Source: Rhodoferax sp.
GTDB taxonomy: Bacteria > Pseudomonadota > Gammaproteobacteria > Burkholderiales > Burkholderiaceae_C
Assembly: GCA_009693325.1 (NCBI GenBank)
Contig: SHXM01000010.1
Coordinates: 1-34,508, forward strand
Reading direction: 5' to 3'
DNA length: 34,508 nucleotides
Position 1 is the first letter of the stretch. Each line of letters starts with the position of its first letter. The notes below the pieces were generated by a model, which ran no database searches, had not been told where the DNA came from, and was given only the letters and a program-made list of their open reading frames with translations. The position numbers and the translations under genes were made by a program. Positions 19,961 through 31,445 of the stretch are shown piece after piece.

Positions 19961-20712
19961 GCTTGAGCGTCCGACGCTGGTCCGGCTTGGGCCCGGAGCC
20001 CAGTTTTTGGGCCTGGTTGGCGGCTCTGCTGCTCTGCCTGTCTGCTCTGGGCGGCTGTGCCGGCGGCGCGCCGTTGGTGGCCCATGACCCGCTGGAGCCG
20101 CTCAACCGCCAAGTATTCAAGTTCAATGACGCGCTGGATGCGGCAATTGTCAAACCGGTGGCCATCGCCTACCGCGACCATGCCCCGACCCCGCTGCGCC
20201 AGGGGATTGGCAATGTGTTCAACAACCTGCAGGACAGCTGGTCGGGGGTCAACAATTTGTTGCAACTCAAAATGGTTTCTGCCTACGACAGCCTGGCCAG
20301 GGTAGCGATCAACACCCTGCTGGGTGTTGGCGGCGTGGTTGATGTGGCCTCCGAAATGGCCATTGAGCGCCACACCCAGGACTTCGGCCATACCTTGGGC
20401 GTGTGGGGCGTGCCGCCGGGCCCCTACCTGGTGCTGCCGATTTTGGGGCCCTCGTCGCTGCGCGATGCGCTGGCCCTGAGCGTTGACTGGCAGGGCGACC
20501 CGCTTGGCCAGTTGCCGAACGAGCCGGCGCGCAACGCGGCCAGTCTGCTGCGCGGGCTTGACACCCGTGCGAGCCTGCTCAAAGCCACCAGCATGCTTGA
20601 AGAAGCTGCCCTTGACCGATACACCTTTGCCCGTGATGCTTTTCTGCAAAGCCGGCGCAACAGCATTTTTGACGGCAACCCGCCGCAAGACGATGTCATG
20701 CCGGGGCAGTAA
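19957..20712 (+). CDS. mlaA: MlaA/VacJ family lipoprotein
   Basis: Lipobox LGGC; DPLEPLNRQVFKFNDALDAAIVKPVA, NNLQDSWSGVNNLLQ, GVWGVPPGPYLVLPILGPSSLRD. Confidence 0.94.
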   Translation: MSLSVRRWSGLGPEPSFWAWLAALLLCLSALGGCAGGAPLVAHDPLEPLNRQVFKFNDALDAAIVKPVAIAYRDHAPTPLRQGIGNVFNNLQDSWSGVNNLLQLKMVSAYDSLARVAINTLLGVGGVVDVASEMAIERHTQDFGHTLGVWGVPPGPYLVLPILGPSSLRDALALSVDWQGDPLGQLPNEPARNAASLLRGLDTRASLLKATSMLEEAALDRYTFARDAFLQSRRNSIFDGNPPQDDVMPGQ

Positions 20713-20739
20713 GATGCGCCCAAATCAGAAAGCCCCGTC

Positions 20740-21375
20740 ATGAACCGCCGCCACTTCAACTATTTTTCGCTCGGTGTTCTGCTGCCCGGCAGCCTGTTGC
20801 CACTGGGTGCTGCCGCCGCCGAGGAGGGTGCGGACGCCTTGATCAAACGACTGTCGGGCGAGGTGCTTGAGCTGATTCGGGCCGACAAGGCCATACAGGC
20901 CGGCGATGTGTCGCGCATCATCGCGCTGGTCGACAGCAAAGTCATGCCCAGCGTCAACTTTCAACGCATGACTGCCTCGGCAGTCGGTCCGGCCTGGCGC
21001 ACGGCCACGCCAGAGCAACAAAAACGCCTGCAAGAAGAGTTCAAGACCCTGTTGGTGCGCACCTATGCCGGCGCCCTGACCCAGATCGTGGATCAGCAAA
21101 TTGTCATCAAGCCGATGCGCGCCGCGGCAGACGACAAAGAGGTGATTGTGCGCACCGAAGTGCGAGGCCAGGGCGATGCGCTGCAAATCGATTACCGGCT
21201 CGAGAAAATCAGCGGCGAGGGGGCTGGCTGGAAGATCTACAACATCAATGTGTTGGGGGTTTGGCTGGTGGAGACCTACCGCAGCCAGTTTGCCCAGGAA
21301 ATCAATGCCAAGGGTTTGGGGGGCTTGATCACCACCCTGAGCGAGCGCAACAAGGCCAACGCCAAAAAAGGCTGA
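20740..21375 (+). CDS. mlaC: MlaC/ttg2D family periplasmic phospholipid-binding protein
   Basis: DSKVMPSVNFQRMTASAVGPAWRTATPEQQKRLQEEFKTLLVRTYAGAL, INVLGVWLVETYRSQFAQEINAKGLGGLITTLSERN. Confidence 0.93.
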   Translation: MNRRHFNYFSLGVLLPGSLLPLGAAAAEEGADALIKRLSGEVLELIRADKAIQAGDVSRIIALVDSKVMPSVNFQRMTASAVGPAWRTATPEQQKRLQEEFKTLLVRTYAGALTQIVDQQIVIKPMRAAADDKEVIVRTEVRGQGDALQIDYRLEKISGEGAGWKIYNINVLGVWLVETYRSQFAQEINAKGLGGLITTLSERNKANAKKG

Positions 21376-21659
21376 TGGTGTTGGCATTACCGGCGCAACT
21401 CACCCTGGCCGAGGCCAGCGCCTGCCTGCGCCAGCTGGCCCAAGGCCTGTCCGAGCAATCGACCGGGGTGGCGCTTGACGCGAGCGCGCTGACGCGTTTT
21501 GATTCAGCCGCACTCGCTGTGCTGCTCGAGTTGCGCCGGCAAAGCCTGGCCCGAGGTCTGGGGTTTTCGGTTTTGGGCTTGCCAGCGCCCCTGGCCAGCT
21601 TGGCAGCCCTGTATGGCGTCTCTGATCTGCTTGGCCAGGCCAGCGCGGCCAAACGTTAA
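21375..21659 (+). CDS. mlaB: STAS-domain protein MlaB
   Basis: ALDASALTRFDSAALAVLLELRRQSLARGL; ATG overlaps the mlaC stop (TGATG). Confidence 0.82.
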   Translation: MVLALPAQLTLAEASACLRQLAQGLSEQSTGVALDASALTRFDSAALAVLLELRRQSLARGLGFSVLGLPAPLASLAALYGVSDLLGQASAAKR

Positions 21660-21673
21660 ACTACGCGGCTCCT

Positions 21674-22624
21674 ATGCCCGCGATCTCGTTTCAGTCGGTC
21701 TCCAAAAGTTACCCCTCACCGCGCGGCCCCAAGGGCAGTAATTTTCTCGCGCTCGATCAGGTTAGCCTAGACATCGTGGAGGGCGAGTTTTTTGGACTGC
21801 TAGGCCCCAATGGTTCGGGCAAGACCACCATGATCTCCATACTCGCCGGCCTCACCCGCGCCACTGCCGGGCGGGTCGAGGTGCTGGGCAGCGATGTCCA
21901 GGCCGACTATGCCCAGGCCCGGCGCAAACTCGGCGTGGTGCCGCAAGAGCTGGTGTTCGACCCGTTTTTCAATGTGCGCGAGGCGCTGCGCTTTCAGTCG
22001 GGCTACTTCGGCATCCGCCACAACGATGCATGGATTGACGAGCTGCTCGACAGCCTGGGCCTGGCCGACAAGGCCAACGCCAACATGCGCCAGCTCTCGG
22101 GCGGCATGAAGCGCCGCGTGCTGGTGGCCCAAGCGCTGGTGCACAAGCCGCCGGTGATCGTGCTCGACGAGCCTACTGCGGGTGTGGATGTGGAGTTGCG
22201 CCAGAACTTATGGCAGTTCATCGCACGGCTCAACAAGCAGGGCCACACCGTGCTGCTGACCACCCATTACCTCGAAGAGGCTGAAGCCCTGTGCGGCCGC
22301 ATCGCCATGCTCAAGGCCGGACGGGTGATCGCGCTGGACCGCACCAGCGAGCTGCTCAAGGCGGCCTCGGGCAATGTGCTGCGCTTCAAGATCGATGGCG
22401 AATTGCCCCCGGCCCTGGCTCAGCGGGCCCGCATCACCGGGCGCATCGTGCAGTTTCCGGCCCATGATGCCCTTGACATCGAAACCTACCTCGCCGCGGT
22501 ACGCCAGGCCGGTCTGCTGGCGCAGGGCATCGAGGTGCGCAAGGCCGACCTCGAAGACGTTTTTCTGGCGCTCATGGGCCAGCAGCACGAGGGCGGGACT
22601 GCGGCTGCGCCGGCACTATCATGA
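21674..22624 (+). CDS. ABC transporter ATP-binding protein (YadG-like)
   Basis: LGPNGSGKTTMISILAGLTRATAGRVEVLG, LSGGMKRRVLVAQALVHKPPVIVLDEPTAGVD. Confidence 0.9.
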   Translation: MPAISFQSVSKSYPSPRGPKGSNFLALDQVSLDIVEGEFFGLLGPNGSGKTTMISILAGLTRATAGRVEVLGSDVQADYAQARRKLGVVPQELVFDPFFNVREALRFQSGYFGIRHNDAWIDELLDSLGLADKANANMRQLSGGMKRRVLVAQALVHKPPVIVLDEPTAGVDVELRQNLWQFIARLNKQGHTVLLTTHYLEEAEALCGRIAMLKAGRVIALDRTSELLKAASGNVLRFKIDGELPPALAQRARITGRIVQFPAHDALDIETYLAAVRQAGLLAQGIEVRKADLEDVFLALMGQQHEGGTAAAPALS

Positions 22625-23376
22625 CCGGCTGGCGCGCCCTCTTGTACAAAGAAGTGCTGCGTTTCTGGAAGGTCAGCTTCCAGACCGTGGCCGCCCCGGT
22701 GCTAACCGCCGTGATGTACCTGCTGATCTTCGGCCATGTGCTGGAGAACCATGTCAAGGTTTATGACAGCATCAGCTACACCGCCTTTCTGGTGCCCGGG
22801 CTGGTGATGATGAGCGTGCTGCAAAATTCATTTGCCAACAGCTCCTCCTCGCTGATCCAGAGCAAGATCATGGGCAACCTGGTGTTTTTGCTGCTCACGC
22901 CGCTATCGCACTGGAGCTGGTTTTTTGCCTATGTTGGTTCCTCGGTGGCGCGCGGCCTGGTGGTTGGCTCGGGCGTGTTTCTGGTCACTGCCTGGTTTGC
23001 AGCACCTGGCGTGGTGGCGCCGCTGTGGATCGTGGTGTTTGCGCTGCTGGGCGCCACGCTGCTCGGCACGCTGGGGCTGATTGCCGGCCTGTGGGCCGAA
23101 AAATTTGACCAGCTCGCCGCCTTTCAGAACTTTGTCATCATGCCCATGACCTTTCTCAGTGGCGTGTTTTACTCCATCCACTCGCTGCCCGCGTTCTGGC
23201 AAGGCGTGAGTCACCTGAATCCCTTTTTCTACATGATTGACGGCTTTCGTTACGGCTTTTTTGGCCAGAGCGATGTCTCGCCCTGGCTCAGCCTGGCCAT
23301 CGTGGCGGTGGCCCTGGTGACAACCAGCACGCTGGCGCTACACCTGCTGCGCATCGGCTACAAGATGCGCAGCTGA
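22621..23376 (+). CDS. ABC-2 type transporter permease (YadH-like)
   Basis: Six hydrophobic segments; LVPGLVMMSVLQNSFANSSSSLIQSKIMGN, FLSGVFYSIHSLPAFWQGVSHLNPFFYMIDGFRYGFFG. Confidence 0.9.
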   Translation: MTGWRALLYKEVLRFWKVSFQTVAAPVLTAVMYLLIFGHVLENHVKVYDSISYTAFLVPGLVMMSVLQNSFANSSSSLIQSKIMGNLVFLLLTPLSHWSWFFAYVGSSVARGLVVGSGVFLVTAWFAAPGVVAPLWIVVFALLGATLLGTLGLIAGLWAEKFDQLAAFQNFVIMPMTFLSGVFYSIHSLPAFWQGVSHLNPFFYMIDGFRYGFFGQSDVSPWLSLAIVAVALVTTSTLALHLLRIGYKMRS

Positions 23377-23401
23377 ACTCCTCCCACCGGACTTGCACCC
23401 C

Positions 23402-23647
23402 ATGACAGCAGACCAACTCAAAACCCTGATCGCCGCCGGCCTGCGCTGCGAGCACCTCGAACTCGAAGGCGACGGCCGTCACTGGTATGCCACCATCGTC
23501 TCGCCCGAATTTGAAGGCCAGCGCCCCATTCGCCGCCACCAGAAGGTCTATGCCACACTGGGCGCCAAGATGCACACCGACGAGGTGCATGCCCTGTCGA
23601 TGAAAACCCTCACGCCGGCCGAATGGGCCGCGCAAACTGCCACCTGA
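23402..23647 (+). CDS. BolA/IbaG family protein
   Basis: [72 protein letters not shown]; upstream of murA. Confidence 0.88.
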   Translation: MTADQLKTLIAAGLRCEHLELEGDGRHWYATIVSPEFEGQRPIRRHQKVYATLGAKMHTDEVHALSMKTLTPAEWAAQTAT

Positions 23648-23658
23648 AGCGTCAGACC

Positions 23659-24924
23659 ATGGACAAACTTTTGATTCGAGGCGGGCGCAGCCTACAGGGC
23701 GAGGTAGACATCGCCGGTGCAAAAAACGCCGCCCTGCCCGAGCTGTGCGCCTGCCTGCTGACCGCCGAGCCCGTCACCCTGCGCAATGTACCGCGCCTGC
23801 AGGACGTGGCCACCATGCTCAAACTCATCCGCAACATGGGCGTGCAGGCTGAGCGGGGTGAGGACGGCCTGCTGCGGGTCAACGCTGGGGCTCTGCACAA
23901 CCCTGAGGCCCCCTATGAACTGGTTAAAACCATGCGAGCCTCCGTGCTTGCACTGGGTCCCTTGTTGGCGCGTTTCGGCCATGCCAAAGTGTCTTTGCCG
24001 GGCGGCTGCGCCATTGGCTCGCGGCCGGTAGACCAGCACATCAAAGGCCTCACCGCCATGGGCGCTGAGATCGCGATCGAGCAGGGCTATATGGTGGCCC
24101 GTTTGCAACCCGGGCGCTCCAAGCTGCGTGGCGCGCGCATTGCCACCGACATGGTCACCGTCACCGGCACCGAAAACTTTCTGATGGCCGCCTGCCTGGC
24201 CGAGGGCGAGACGGTGCTTGAAAACGCCGCCCAGGAGCCCGAGATTCCAGACCTTGCAGAGATGCTGATTGCCATGGGCGCCCGCATTGAGGGGCACGGC
24301 AGCAGCCGCATCCGCATCCAGGGGGTCGAGCAGCTCCAGGGAGCCAGCCACCAGGTGGTGGCAGACCGAATTGAGACCGGTACTTTTTTATGCGCGGTGG
24401 CCGCCGCCGGTGGCGATGTGCTGCTGCGCAATGGCCGTGCGGAGCACCTCGTAGCGGTGATTGACAAGCTGCGCGATGCTGGCGCGCAGGTCACCGCCGT
24501 GGCCGGTGGCATCCGGGTGCAGGCCGCCGGCCGCTTGCGTGCGCAGAGCTTTCGCACCACCGAATACCCGGGTTTCCCCACCGACATGCAGGCCCAGTTC
24601 ATGGCGCTGAACTGCGTATCGGTGGGTACAGCCAAGGTCACCGAGACGATCTTCGAGAACCGCTACATGCATGTCAACGAACTGGTGCGCCTGGGTGCCA
24701 ACATCCAGATCGATGGCAAGTTGGCGCTGGTGGCGGGCGTGCCCAAGCTCTCTGGCGCCACCGTGATGGCCACCGATTTACGCGCCTCGGCCAGCCTGGT
24801 GATTGCCGGCCTGGTGGCCCAGGGCGAGACCCTGGTCGACCGCATCTACCACCTCGACCGTGGCTATGACCAGATGGAGGCCAAGTTGCGCGCCCTGGGC
24901 GCCGACATCGAGCGCATCAAATGA
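23659..24924 (+). CDS. murA: UDP-N-acetylglucosamine 1-carboxyvinyltransferase
   Basis: [74 protein letters not shown]. Confidence 0.97.
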   Translation: MDKLLIRGGRSLQGEVDIAGAKNAALPELCACLLTAEPVTLRNVPRLQDVATMLKLIRNMGVQAERGEDGLLRVNAGALHNPEAPYELVKTMRASVLALGPLLARFGHAKVSLPGGCAIGSRPVDQHIKGLTAMGAEIAIEQGYMVARLQPGRSKLRGARIATDMVTVTGTENFLMAACLAEGETVLENAAQEPEIPDLAEMLIAMGARIEGHGSSRIRIQGVEQLQGASHQVVADRIETGTFLCAVAAAGGDVLLRNGRAEHLVAVIDKLRDAGAQVTAVAGGIRVQAAGRLRAQSFRTTEYPGFPTDMQAQFMALNCVSVGTAKVTETIFENRYMHVNELVRLGANIQIDGKLALVAGVPKLSGATVMATDLRASASLVIAGLVAQGETLVDRIYHLDRGYDQMEAKLRALGADIERIK

Positions 24925-25583
24925 TCACCTTAGCCCTGTCCAAGGGACGTATTTTTGAGGAAACCCTGCCGCTGCTGCGCGCCGCTGGCATTGAGGTGCT
25001 GGACGACCCGGACACCTCGCGCAAGCTGATTCTCGACACCAGCCAGCCCGGTGTGCGGGTGCTGGTGGTACGCGCCTCCGATGTGCCCACCTATGTGCAA
25101 CAGGGCGGGGCTGATCTGGGCATCACCGGCCGCGACACCCTGATTGAGCACCTTGCCCAGTGGGGCGGCAGTGTTGGCGCAGCAGGCCTCTACCAGCCGC
25201 TGGACCTGGGCATCTCGCGCTGCCGCATCAGCGTGGCGGTGCGATCTGACTTTGACTACGCCTTTGCGGTGCGCCAGGGCGCGCGCCTGCGCGTTGCCAC
25301 CAAATACCTGGCCATCGCGCGCGAGTTTTTTGCTGCCAAGGGTGTGCATGCAGACCTCATCAAGCTCTACGGCAGCATGGAGCTCGCGCCGCTGGTGGGC
25401 CTGTCGGATGCCATTGTCGACCTGGTCTCCACCGGCAACACCCTGCGCGCCAACCAACTTGTGGAGGTAGAGCACATCATGGACATCAGCGCCCGCCTGA
25501 TCGTCAACCAGGCTTCGCTCAAGCTAAAACAGGCGCCTATGCGGGCCATCATCGACGCCTTTGCCAGCGCGGTCGCGGCCTGA
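24921..25583 (+). CDS. hisG: ATP phosphoribosyltransferase (short form)
   Basis: [79 protein letters not shown]. Confidence 0.96.
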   Translation: MITLALSKGRIFEETLPLLRAAGIEVLDDPDTSRKLILDTSQPGVRVLVVRASDVPTYVQQGGADLGITGRDTLIEHLAQWGGSVGAAGLYQPLDLGISRCRISVAVRSDFDYAFAVRQGARLRVATKYLAIAREFFAAKGVHADLIKLYGSMELAPLVGLSDAIVDLVSTGNTLRANQLVEVEHIMDISARLIVNQASLKLKQAPMRAIIDAFASAVAA

Positions 25584-25601
25584 GCCGCTGCGCCAATTGC
25601 A

Positions 25602-26924
25602 ATGAACTTGGTGGCCACGCCCCTATACCTGTCAACGATTGACGCCGGTTTTGAGGCAGAGTTTCAGGCGCGGCTGCACTGGTCGGCGCAGGCTGATGCT
25701 GCCATTGAGCAGCGTGTGGCCGACATCCTGGCCGACGTGCAGCAGCGCGGCGACGCCGCCGTGCTGGACTACACCCGCCGCTTCGATGCCCTGGACGCCA
25801 GCAGCCTGGCCGAGCTTAGCGTTACCCCGGCCGAGCTGCAGCGCGCCTTTGACGCCATACCCGCCGCCCAGCGCCAGGCGCTCCAAGTCGCCGCGCAGCG
25901 GGTGCGGACCTACCACGAGGCGCAAAAGCAGGCCACCGGCCGCAGCTGGCAGTACCGAGACGCCGACGGCACCCTGCTGGGCCAGAAGGTCACGCCGCTA
26001 GACCGGGTAGGCATTTATGTGCCAGGTGGCAAGGCAGCCTACCCCTCGTCGGTGCTGATGAACGCCATACCCGCCCAGGTGGCCGGCGTGGCCGAGATCA
26101 TCATGGTAGTGCCCACCCCGCAGGGCGAGAAAAACCCGCTGGTGCTGGCGGCCGCCCATCTGGCCGGGGTCAGCCAGGTGTTCACCATCGGCGGCGCGCA
26201 GGCCGTGGCCGCGCTGGCCTATGGCACTGCCACTGTCCCCAAGGTGGACAAGATCACCGGCCCGGGCAATGCCTATGTGGCGGCCGCCAAGCGGCGCGTC
26301 TTTGGCACCGTGGGCATCGACATGATCGCCGGCCCGAGTGAAATCCTGGTGCTGGCCGACGGCAGCACGCCGCCCGACTGGGTGGCGATGGACCTGTTCT
26401 CCCAGGCCGAGCATGACGAGTTGGCGCAAAGCATCCTGCTCTGCCCCGACCCGGCCTATATTGCTGCCGTGCAGGCCAGCATCACCCGCCTGCTGCCCGG
26501 CATGCCGCGCGCGGTCATCATTGCCCGCTCTCTCAACGAGCGCGGCGCCCTGATCCTCACCCGCAGCATGGAAGAGGCCTGCGCACTGAGCAACCGCATC
26601 GCGCCCGAGCACCTGGAGGTAAGCACCCGCGAGCCCCAGCGCTGGGAGCCCTTGCTCAAACACGCCGGCGCCATTTTTCTGGGTGCCTTCAGCAGCGAGA
26701 GCCTGGGCGACTACTGCGCTGGGCCCAACCATGTGCTACCCACTAGCGGCACGGCCCGCTTCAGCTCGCCGCTGGGCGTGTATGACTTTCAAAAGCGCAG
26801 CAGCCTGATCGAGGTCACCCAGGCTGGCGCCCAGGTGCTGGGTCCCATCGCCGCCGAGCTGGCCTATGGCGAGGGGTTGCAGGCCCATGCGCGGGCGGCG
26901 GAGATGCGCTTGCTCAGGCCTTGA
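25602..26924 (+). CDS. hisD: Histidinol dehydrogenase
   Basis: [69 protein letters not shown]. Confidence 0.97.
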   Translation: MNLVATPLYLSTIDAGFEAEFQARLHWSAQADAAIEQRVADILADVQQRGDAAVLDYTRRFDALDASSLAELSVTPAELQRAFDAIPAAQRQALQVAAQRVRTYHEAQKQATGRSWQYRDADGTLLGQKVTPLDRVGIYVPGGKAAYPSSVLMNAIPAQVAGVAEIIMVVPTPQGEKNPLVLAAAHLAGVSQVFTIGGAQAVAALAYGTATVPKVDKITGPGNAYVAAAKRRVFGTVGIDMIAGPSEILVLADGSTPPDWVAMDLFSQAEHDELAQSILLCPDPAYIAAVQASITRLLPGMPRAVIIARSLNERGALILTRSMEEACALSNRIAPEHLEVSTREPQRWEPLLKHAGAIFLGAFSSESLGDYCAGPNHVLPTSGTARFSSPLGVYDFQKRSSLIEVTQAGAQVLGPIAAELAYGEGLQAHARAAEMRLLRP

Positions 26925-28788
26925 GGGCGAACACTTCAATGGTGGTCTGAGTCCCCCTCAGTGACAGCGAACCCAACGATACTGTACGGTGTTGGCACAG
27001 CCGACCATTTGCAACCGGCCCGATCAACAGGCTGTTGGGGTAATCTTTGGCGGCGGCTTCCAGACGGGAGGCGAAATTGATGCAGTCACCCACAGCCGTG
27101 TAGGTGCTTCGAAAAGTTGTACCCAAATCACCGACCAGTGCTTGGCCACTCTCAATGCCGATGCGCACCCGCAAGGGCGGCAGCTTTTTGAGCGCCCGGG
27201 CCTGGTTGAATTGAGCTACCTCTTCGATGACCTCCAGCGCTGCGCTCACCGCGCGGTCCGATTGATCCGGACAAGCCAATGGCGCGCCCCAGAAAGCTAC
27301 CAAGCCATCGCCACTGTATTTGTCAAGGGTTCCGCGCCACCCCAGTACGGGCCGCGTCAAGCAGCCCAGGAAATCTTTGGTCAGATCTGCCGCTTCATTG
27401 AGCGATAAAGACGATGTGGTCTGTGTGTAAGCCTCCATGTCGGCGATCAGCACGGTCACATCACAAAGCTTTGGCTTCAGGCTGTGAGCGAGCCCCAAAC
27501 GCACAATTTCATCCAGCACGGGTTGGGCTACATAGTGAGAAAAAGTGGCCAGCAGGCGTTTTGATTCACGTTGGGCCTGCCACCACTCATAGGGAACAGC
27601 CGTAATGAGTAGCAAAGCGTAGGCCCAAAGCGGTGCCGTCACCGACCACTCAGCCTGTCGCGTTACGCCGAAAAACGCCAAAATCAGCCACCCCAGCGCT
27701 AAGCCCAACAGCAGGGCAATCCCGCGCCATGCGGACAGTTTGGCGATACCGAAAAGTGCCAGCGCAAGACTGAGCGTGGTCCAGGCGATCATGCCTGCGC
27801 GTCCGGACCACGACGGCCCTGTTTTCCCCTCCGCAAGATCGAGCATGCCAGACACACTGGCTGCGTGCACCATGAAGCCTGAGCTAAGTGGCGACAAAGG
27901 GGTGCTCACCCGGTCGCCCAAGCCCAGAGCAGATGAACCTACCAGCACATGCCGCCCGGCAATCAGTGACCTCGGTGCAGTCTCATCAAGCACATCCGCG
28001 GCAGAAATGACGGTGTAGGATTCGGGCGCATATCGGTAAGGGACGCGCCACTCCCCTTGCCTGTTGACCGACAGTGCGGTCGCGCTCGAGCCCTGTATGC
28101 TGCCTGCCTGGGGCAAACGCTGGGCACAGGCCAGCAGCGCCTCGGCGAAGCTGGGGTAGAGTTGTCCGCCAAATCTTATGTAAGCCGGGGTGTGGCGGAG
28201 TACGCCATCGGCGTCCGGTTGGTAACCAATATTGCCGACGCAGCGTGCGTTGGAAAGCCCCGAGTGGTTGGCAATGTAGCCGTACGCTGCGACGCTCGCT
28301 GCACCTGGGACCAGGTTTTTACCCCCTGCTACTTGTCCCTGCTCGACTGCGCTGTCTCGTTGCGTGAAATCAAAAATCTGTGCCAATGCCAGCGGCCCAT
28401 TCATTGCCAATGAGCGCAACCTCGCCTCACCCGGCCCATCAGTGCTTTCAGGGAAAACGATATCAAAGCCAACACTGCGCGCCCCATAAACTCCGAGCAA
28501 TATTTCTGCCAGGTCGGCCAACCTGGCTCGCGGCCAGGGCCACAGCCCAACTCGCTGCAATGCTTGTTCATTGATGTCGACCACCGTTAAGCGATTCTCG
28601 GGGCTGGTATCAACCACGCGTACCAAAAACTGGTCTCGCAAGCCCTCATCCAGACGTGTTCCGAATTCAGAGCGGTACCATTCGGCCCCGATGGTCAGCA
28701 TCAACGCTGCCAATCCAAACCCCAGACGGGCCAGCCATTTGTTGTCCCAGTCGCTAAGCATCGACGCCAGCCATGAATATCTATGCAC
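26914..28788 (-). CDS. CHASE2 domain adenylate cyclase (class III)
   Basis: N-terminal TM and CHASE2-like extracellular region ([46 protein letters not shown]), three TM helices, cyclase domain [48 protein letters not shown]. Confidence 0.9.
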   Translation of the reverse strand: MHRYSWLASMLSDWDNKWLARLGFGLAALMLTIGAEWYRSEFGTRLDEGLRDQFLVRVVDTSPENRLTVVDINEQALQRVGLWPWPRARLADLAEILLGVYGARSVGFDIVFPESTDGPGEARLRSLAMNGPLALAQIFDFTQRDSAVEQGQVAGGKNLVPGAASVAAYGYIANHSGLSNARCVGNIGYQPDADGVLRHTPAYIRFGGQLYPSFAEALLACAQRLPQAGSIQGSSATALSVNRQGEWRVPYRYAPESYTVISAADVLDETAPRSLIAGRHVLVGSSALGLGDRVSTPLSPLSSGFMVHAASVSGMLDLAEGKTGPSWSGRAGMIAWTTLSLALALFGIAKLSAWRGIALLLGLALGWLILAFFGVTRQAEWSVTAPLWAYALLLITAVPYEWWQAQRESKRLLATFSHYVAQPVLDEIVRLGLAHSLKPKLCDVTVLIADMEAYTQTTSSLSLNEAADLTKDFLGCLTRPVLGWRGTLDKYSGDGLVAFWGAPLACPDQSDRAVSAALEVIEEVAQFNQARALKKLPPLRVRIGIESGQALVGDLGTTFRSTYTAVGDCINFASRLEAAAKDYPNSLLIGPVANGRLCQHRTVSLGSLSLRGTQTTIEVFALKA

Positions 28789-29950
28789 GCAAGCGCGCTT
28801 CCTGCGTCAAAATGCCAGCCCTCTTAACATTGGCCACGATCAGTTTTTCATAAAGATTTTTGTAGGCCTGTCCCACAACAACAGGTGTGAAATACCGTTG
28901 CCAGCGTGCCCGTGCGCCTTGTCCGAGTTTCAGGCTCAGCGCATCATCAGTCATCAATCGGTTGATGGCCTGTGCCAATGAGGCCGGATCGCTAGGCGGT
29001 ACTACCAATCCGGTTTCAAGATGCAGATTGATCGCTGTTGTGCCTGTGGCGATTTCGCAGCAGATCAAGGGCTTGGACGCACGCGCACCTTCTAAAAGTG
29101 TCATGCCGAAGGCCTCGGAGCGCAGGTGGGACGGTAATACGACTGCCCGGCACAGTGAAAACAAGGCGTTTTTGTCGGCATCCGGCAACGCTCCAACAAA
29201 GTGAATATTTTTCAACCCCATCCGTTGAACTGCCCGGCGCAATCTGCTCCCTTCCGGACCCTCGCCCAGTATGACGATATCTGCCTTGGTGTGCCGGGCT
29301 GCTTCGAGCAAGATGCTCAAGCCTTTGTAGTATCGCAGCACCCCCACAAACAACAGGAATCGATTACCCAGCCGCGCCTCCCAATGTCGGAGCAATTCCG
29401 GGTCACTCGTCGGCGCATCCTCAAGGCAGTGAGGAATCACGTCCAGCTTATCCTCATACTGCTTCAGGATGTCGCTGCTGCTCGCGTAATTGGCAGATGA
29501 GGCAACGATGCTGTCCGCATGCCCGAGCAGCTTTTTGCGCAGCGGTGCATATAGGTGTCCTAAGCCCTTCTGCCTGACGATGTCTGACACATAGGTAACC
29601 ACCACCGCTTGCCCGCGCCTTCGAATAAAGGGCAGCATCAGGTCTGCGAAGGGCCATGGGAAATGGATCTGAATGATGTCGCACTGGTCTGCCGCCTCTC
29701 GGCAGCGTAAAAAAGAATCTCTCCCGCCGACATCACAAGAGGCGACTTCCAACCAGGCCCGTGACCGAATTAGCCTACCTTCTGGCAAGACCATCTCCGG
29801 TGGTGTTGGATTGCGGGCCAGTGTAAAAATGGTATTTTCAATGCCCAAGTCTCGCGTCGCCAATGCCAGCTGGCGGATGGCCTCCTGCCCACCGCCCTGT
29901 GTCTCAGGAAAATAGGTGCGGTAAATGTGAAGGACCCGCAGCTTAGCCAA
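28781..29950 (-). CDS. GT4-family glycosyltransferase (probable TTG start; longest ORF reaches 30001)
   Basis: LRVLHIYRTYFPETQGGGQEAIRQLA, FLLFVGVLRYYKGLSILLEAA, ILGEGPEGSRLRRAVQRMGLKNIHFVGAL, SEAFGMTLLEGARASKPLICCEI; SD-like GAGGAG upstream of TTG 29950. Confidence 0.88.
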   Translation of the reverse strand: MAKLRVLHIYRTYFPETQGGGQEAIRQLALATRDLGIENTIFTLARNPTPPEMVLPEGRLIRSRAWLEVASCDVGGRDSFLRCREAADQCDIIQIHFPWPFADLMLPFIRRRGQAVVVTYVSDIVRQKGLGHLYAPLRKKLLGHADSIVASSANYASSSDILKQYEDKLDVIPHCLEDAPTSDPELLRHWEARLGNRFLLFVGVLRYYKGLSILLEAARHTKADIVILGEGPEGSRLRRAVQRMGLKNIHFVGALPDADKNALFSLCRAVVLPSHLRSEAFGMTLLEGARASKPLICCEIATGTTAINLHLETGLVVPPSDPASLAQAINRLMTDDALSLKLGQGARARWQRYFTPVVVGQAYKNLYEKLIVANVKRAGILTQEARLRA

Positions 29951-31109
29951 CGCGTACTCCTCTGCCGGCAACTGCAGCTTCGTAAACAGCCAAGGTCTCA
30001 TCTGCGCAACGCGCCCAACTGAAGGTTTGTGCCCGAGCCAAGCCTAGCCCGCCCAATGTTGCGGCAGCGACGCGGTCCTCCAGCAATTGCTGTAGCCGAT
30101 CGGTCAGGCCCTCAACATCGTCGGGGTCCAACATGACCCCTGCATCGCCCACCACTTCAGGCAAAGACGTGGTGTTGGAAGTGATTACAGGCACACCCGA
30201 TGCCATGGCCTCCAGTACGGGCAGGCCAAAGCCCTCATAACGGGACGGATAACAAAAAACTGCTGCGCCAGCAAACAAGGGCGGTATCAGGGCGTCGGGC
30301 ACATAGCCCAGGAGCCTGATCTCTTGTCGCTTCAACATATCTTCTGCCGACTTGAGTAATTGCCCTGTCAGCCAACCGCGCATGCCCCCTACGATCAGCG
30401 GATAAATCGCTCGGAGTCTGGCAGGCAACCGGCCGTAAGCTGCAAACAAGGTCCCCAGGTTCTTGCGGGGCTCCAGCGTGCCCACGCTCAGAATATATTG
30501 CCCGGGCGCTAGCCCTAACCCCGCCAATGTTGGAACAAGCGCAGCAGCGTCACGAGGCCGAAAACGCGCATCAGCCGCAAGATAGGTTGTCGTGATGCGC
30601 GATGGCTCAATACTGAACCAGCGTTGCAGCGCATCTCCGGATGCCTTCGAAATCACAATAATCTGGTCCGCTCTTTGCAACGACTCAGGCAAATGCTTTT
30701 CCATCAGACGCACGCGGTCCTGCGGATGGGTTTGTGGATGATCGAAGCAGGACATGTCGCAGACAGTCAAAACCAGCGGACCATGGTAGGGCAGGGCGAG
30801 GTAGTTGGGCTCGTGGTACAGGTCGGTCTTTGCCTGCCAGCGACTGTGGTGTGCGAACATTAGTTTCTCTGCCACCAGGCGCAGGCCGCGAGGCTTGGGA
30901 ACCAAGCGCTGCAGCCAGCCGTAACCGCGCTGCCGTTTGGCGCTTTCGCCCTCTGGCGGCAGGGTCACCCGATCGGCGCAGCTCAAACCCGAATACAAAC
31001 GCAGTTCGGTTTTGCCAGTTTTCTGCAAGGCCATGAACAGGTGCCGGATGTACTGCCCGATGCCCGTCAAGGTTGTCAGCAGTGGTGTCGCGTTGACCAG
31101 CACTCTCAT
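29943..31109 (-). CDS. GT4-family glycosyltransferase
   Basis: [93 protein letters not shown]. Confidence 0.92.
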   Translation of the reverse strand: MRVLVNATPLLTTLTGIGQYIRHLFMALQKTGKTELRLYSGLSCADRVTLPPEGESAKRQRGYGWLQRLVPKPRGLRLVAEKLMFAHHSRWQAKTDLYHEPNYLALPYHGPLVLTVCDMSCFDHPQTHPQDRVRLMEKHLPESLQRADQIIVISKASGDALQRWFSIEPSRITTTYLAADARFRPRDAAALVPTLAGLGLAPGQYILSVGTLEPRKNLGTLFAAYGRLPARLRAIYPLIVGGMRGWLTGQLLKSAEDMLKRQEIRLLGYVPDALIPPLFAGAAVFCYPSRYEGFGLPVLEAMASGVPVITSNTTSLPEVVGDAGVMLDPDDVEGLTDRLQQLLEDRVAAATLGGLGLARAQTFSWARCADETLAVYEAAVAGRGVRVG

Positions 31110-31393
31110 AAGATAGGCAAGGCAGCAAGCACCGAAAGACCGAATCCCAGGCCAGCTAAACTGCCAATCAGGTTGCCCGCCATGTCATAAAAACAAAAGC
31201 CGCTGCCAAATCGCAAATCCCAGCACTCTTTGGCCAGTCCGATAAGAAATACGGCGGCAAAAGCCTTTTCCGGAGGCCATAACAAAAGGGCAGCCAGAGT
31301 CAGGAAAAAACTCCAGACCATGTGTTTGACCTTGTCTTCCTCACGCAACTTGGCTGACAAAATCAGAAAAAAACTACCAAATAACCGGTTCAT
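31106..31393 (-). CDS. Small membrane protein (YfiM/VanZ-like DK..H....G..KE..D pattern)
   Basis: DKVKHMVWSFFLTLAALLLWPPEKAFAAVFLIGLAKECWDLRFGSGFCFYDMAGNLIGSLAGLGFG; ATGA overlap with the downstream glycosyltransferase. Confidence 0.65.
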   Translation of the reverse strand: MNRLFGSFFLILSAKLREEDKVKHMVWSFFLTLAALLLWPPEKAFAAVFLIGLAKECWDLRFGSGFCFYDMAGNLIGSLAGLGFGLSVLAALPIL

Positions 31394-31445
31394 GAACTTC
31401 TAATAAACCTCAAGGAAGAAAATTTAATCCGCAATACCTGAGAAC

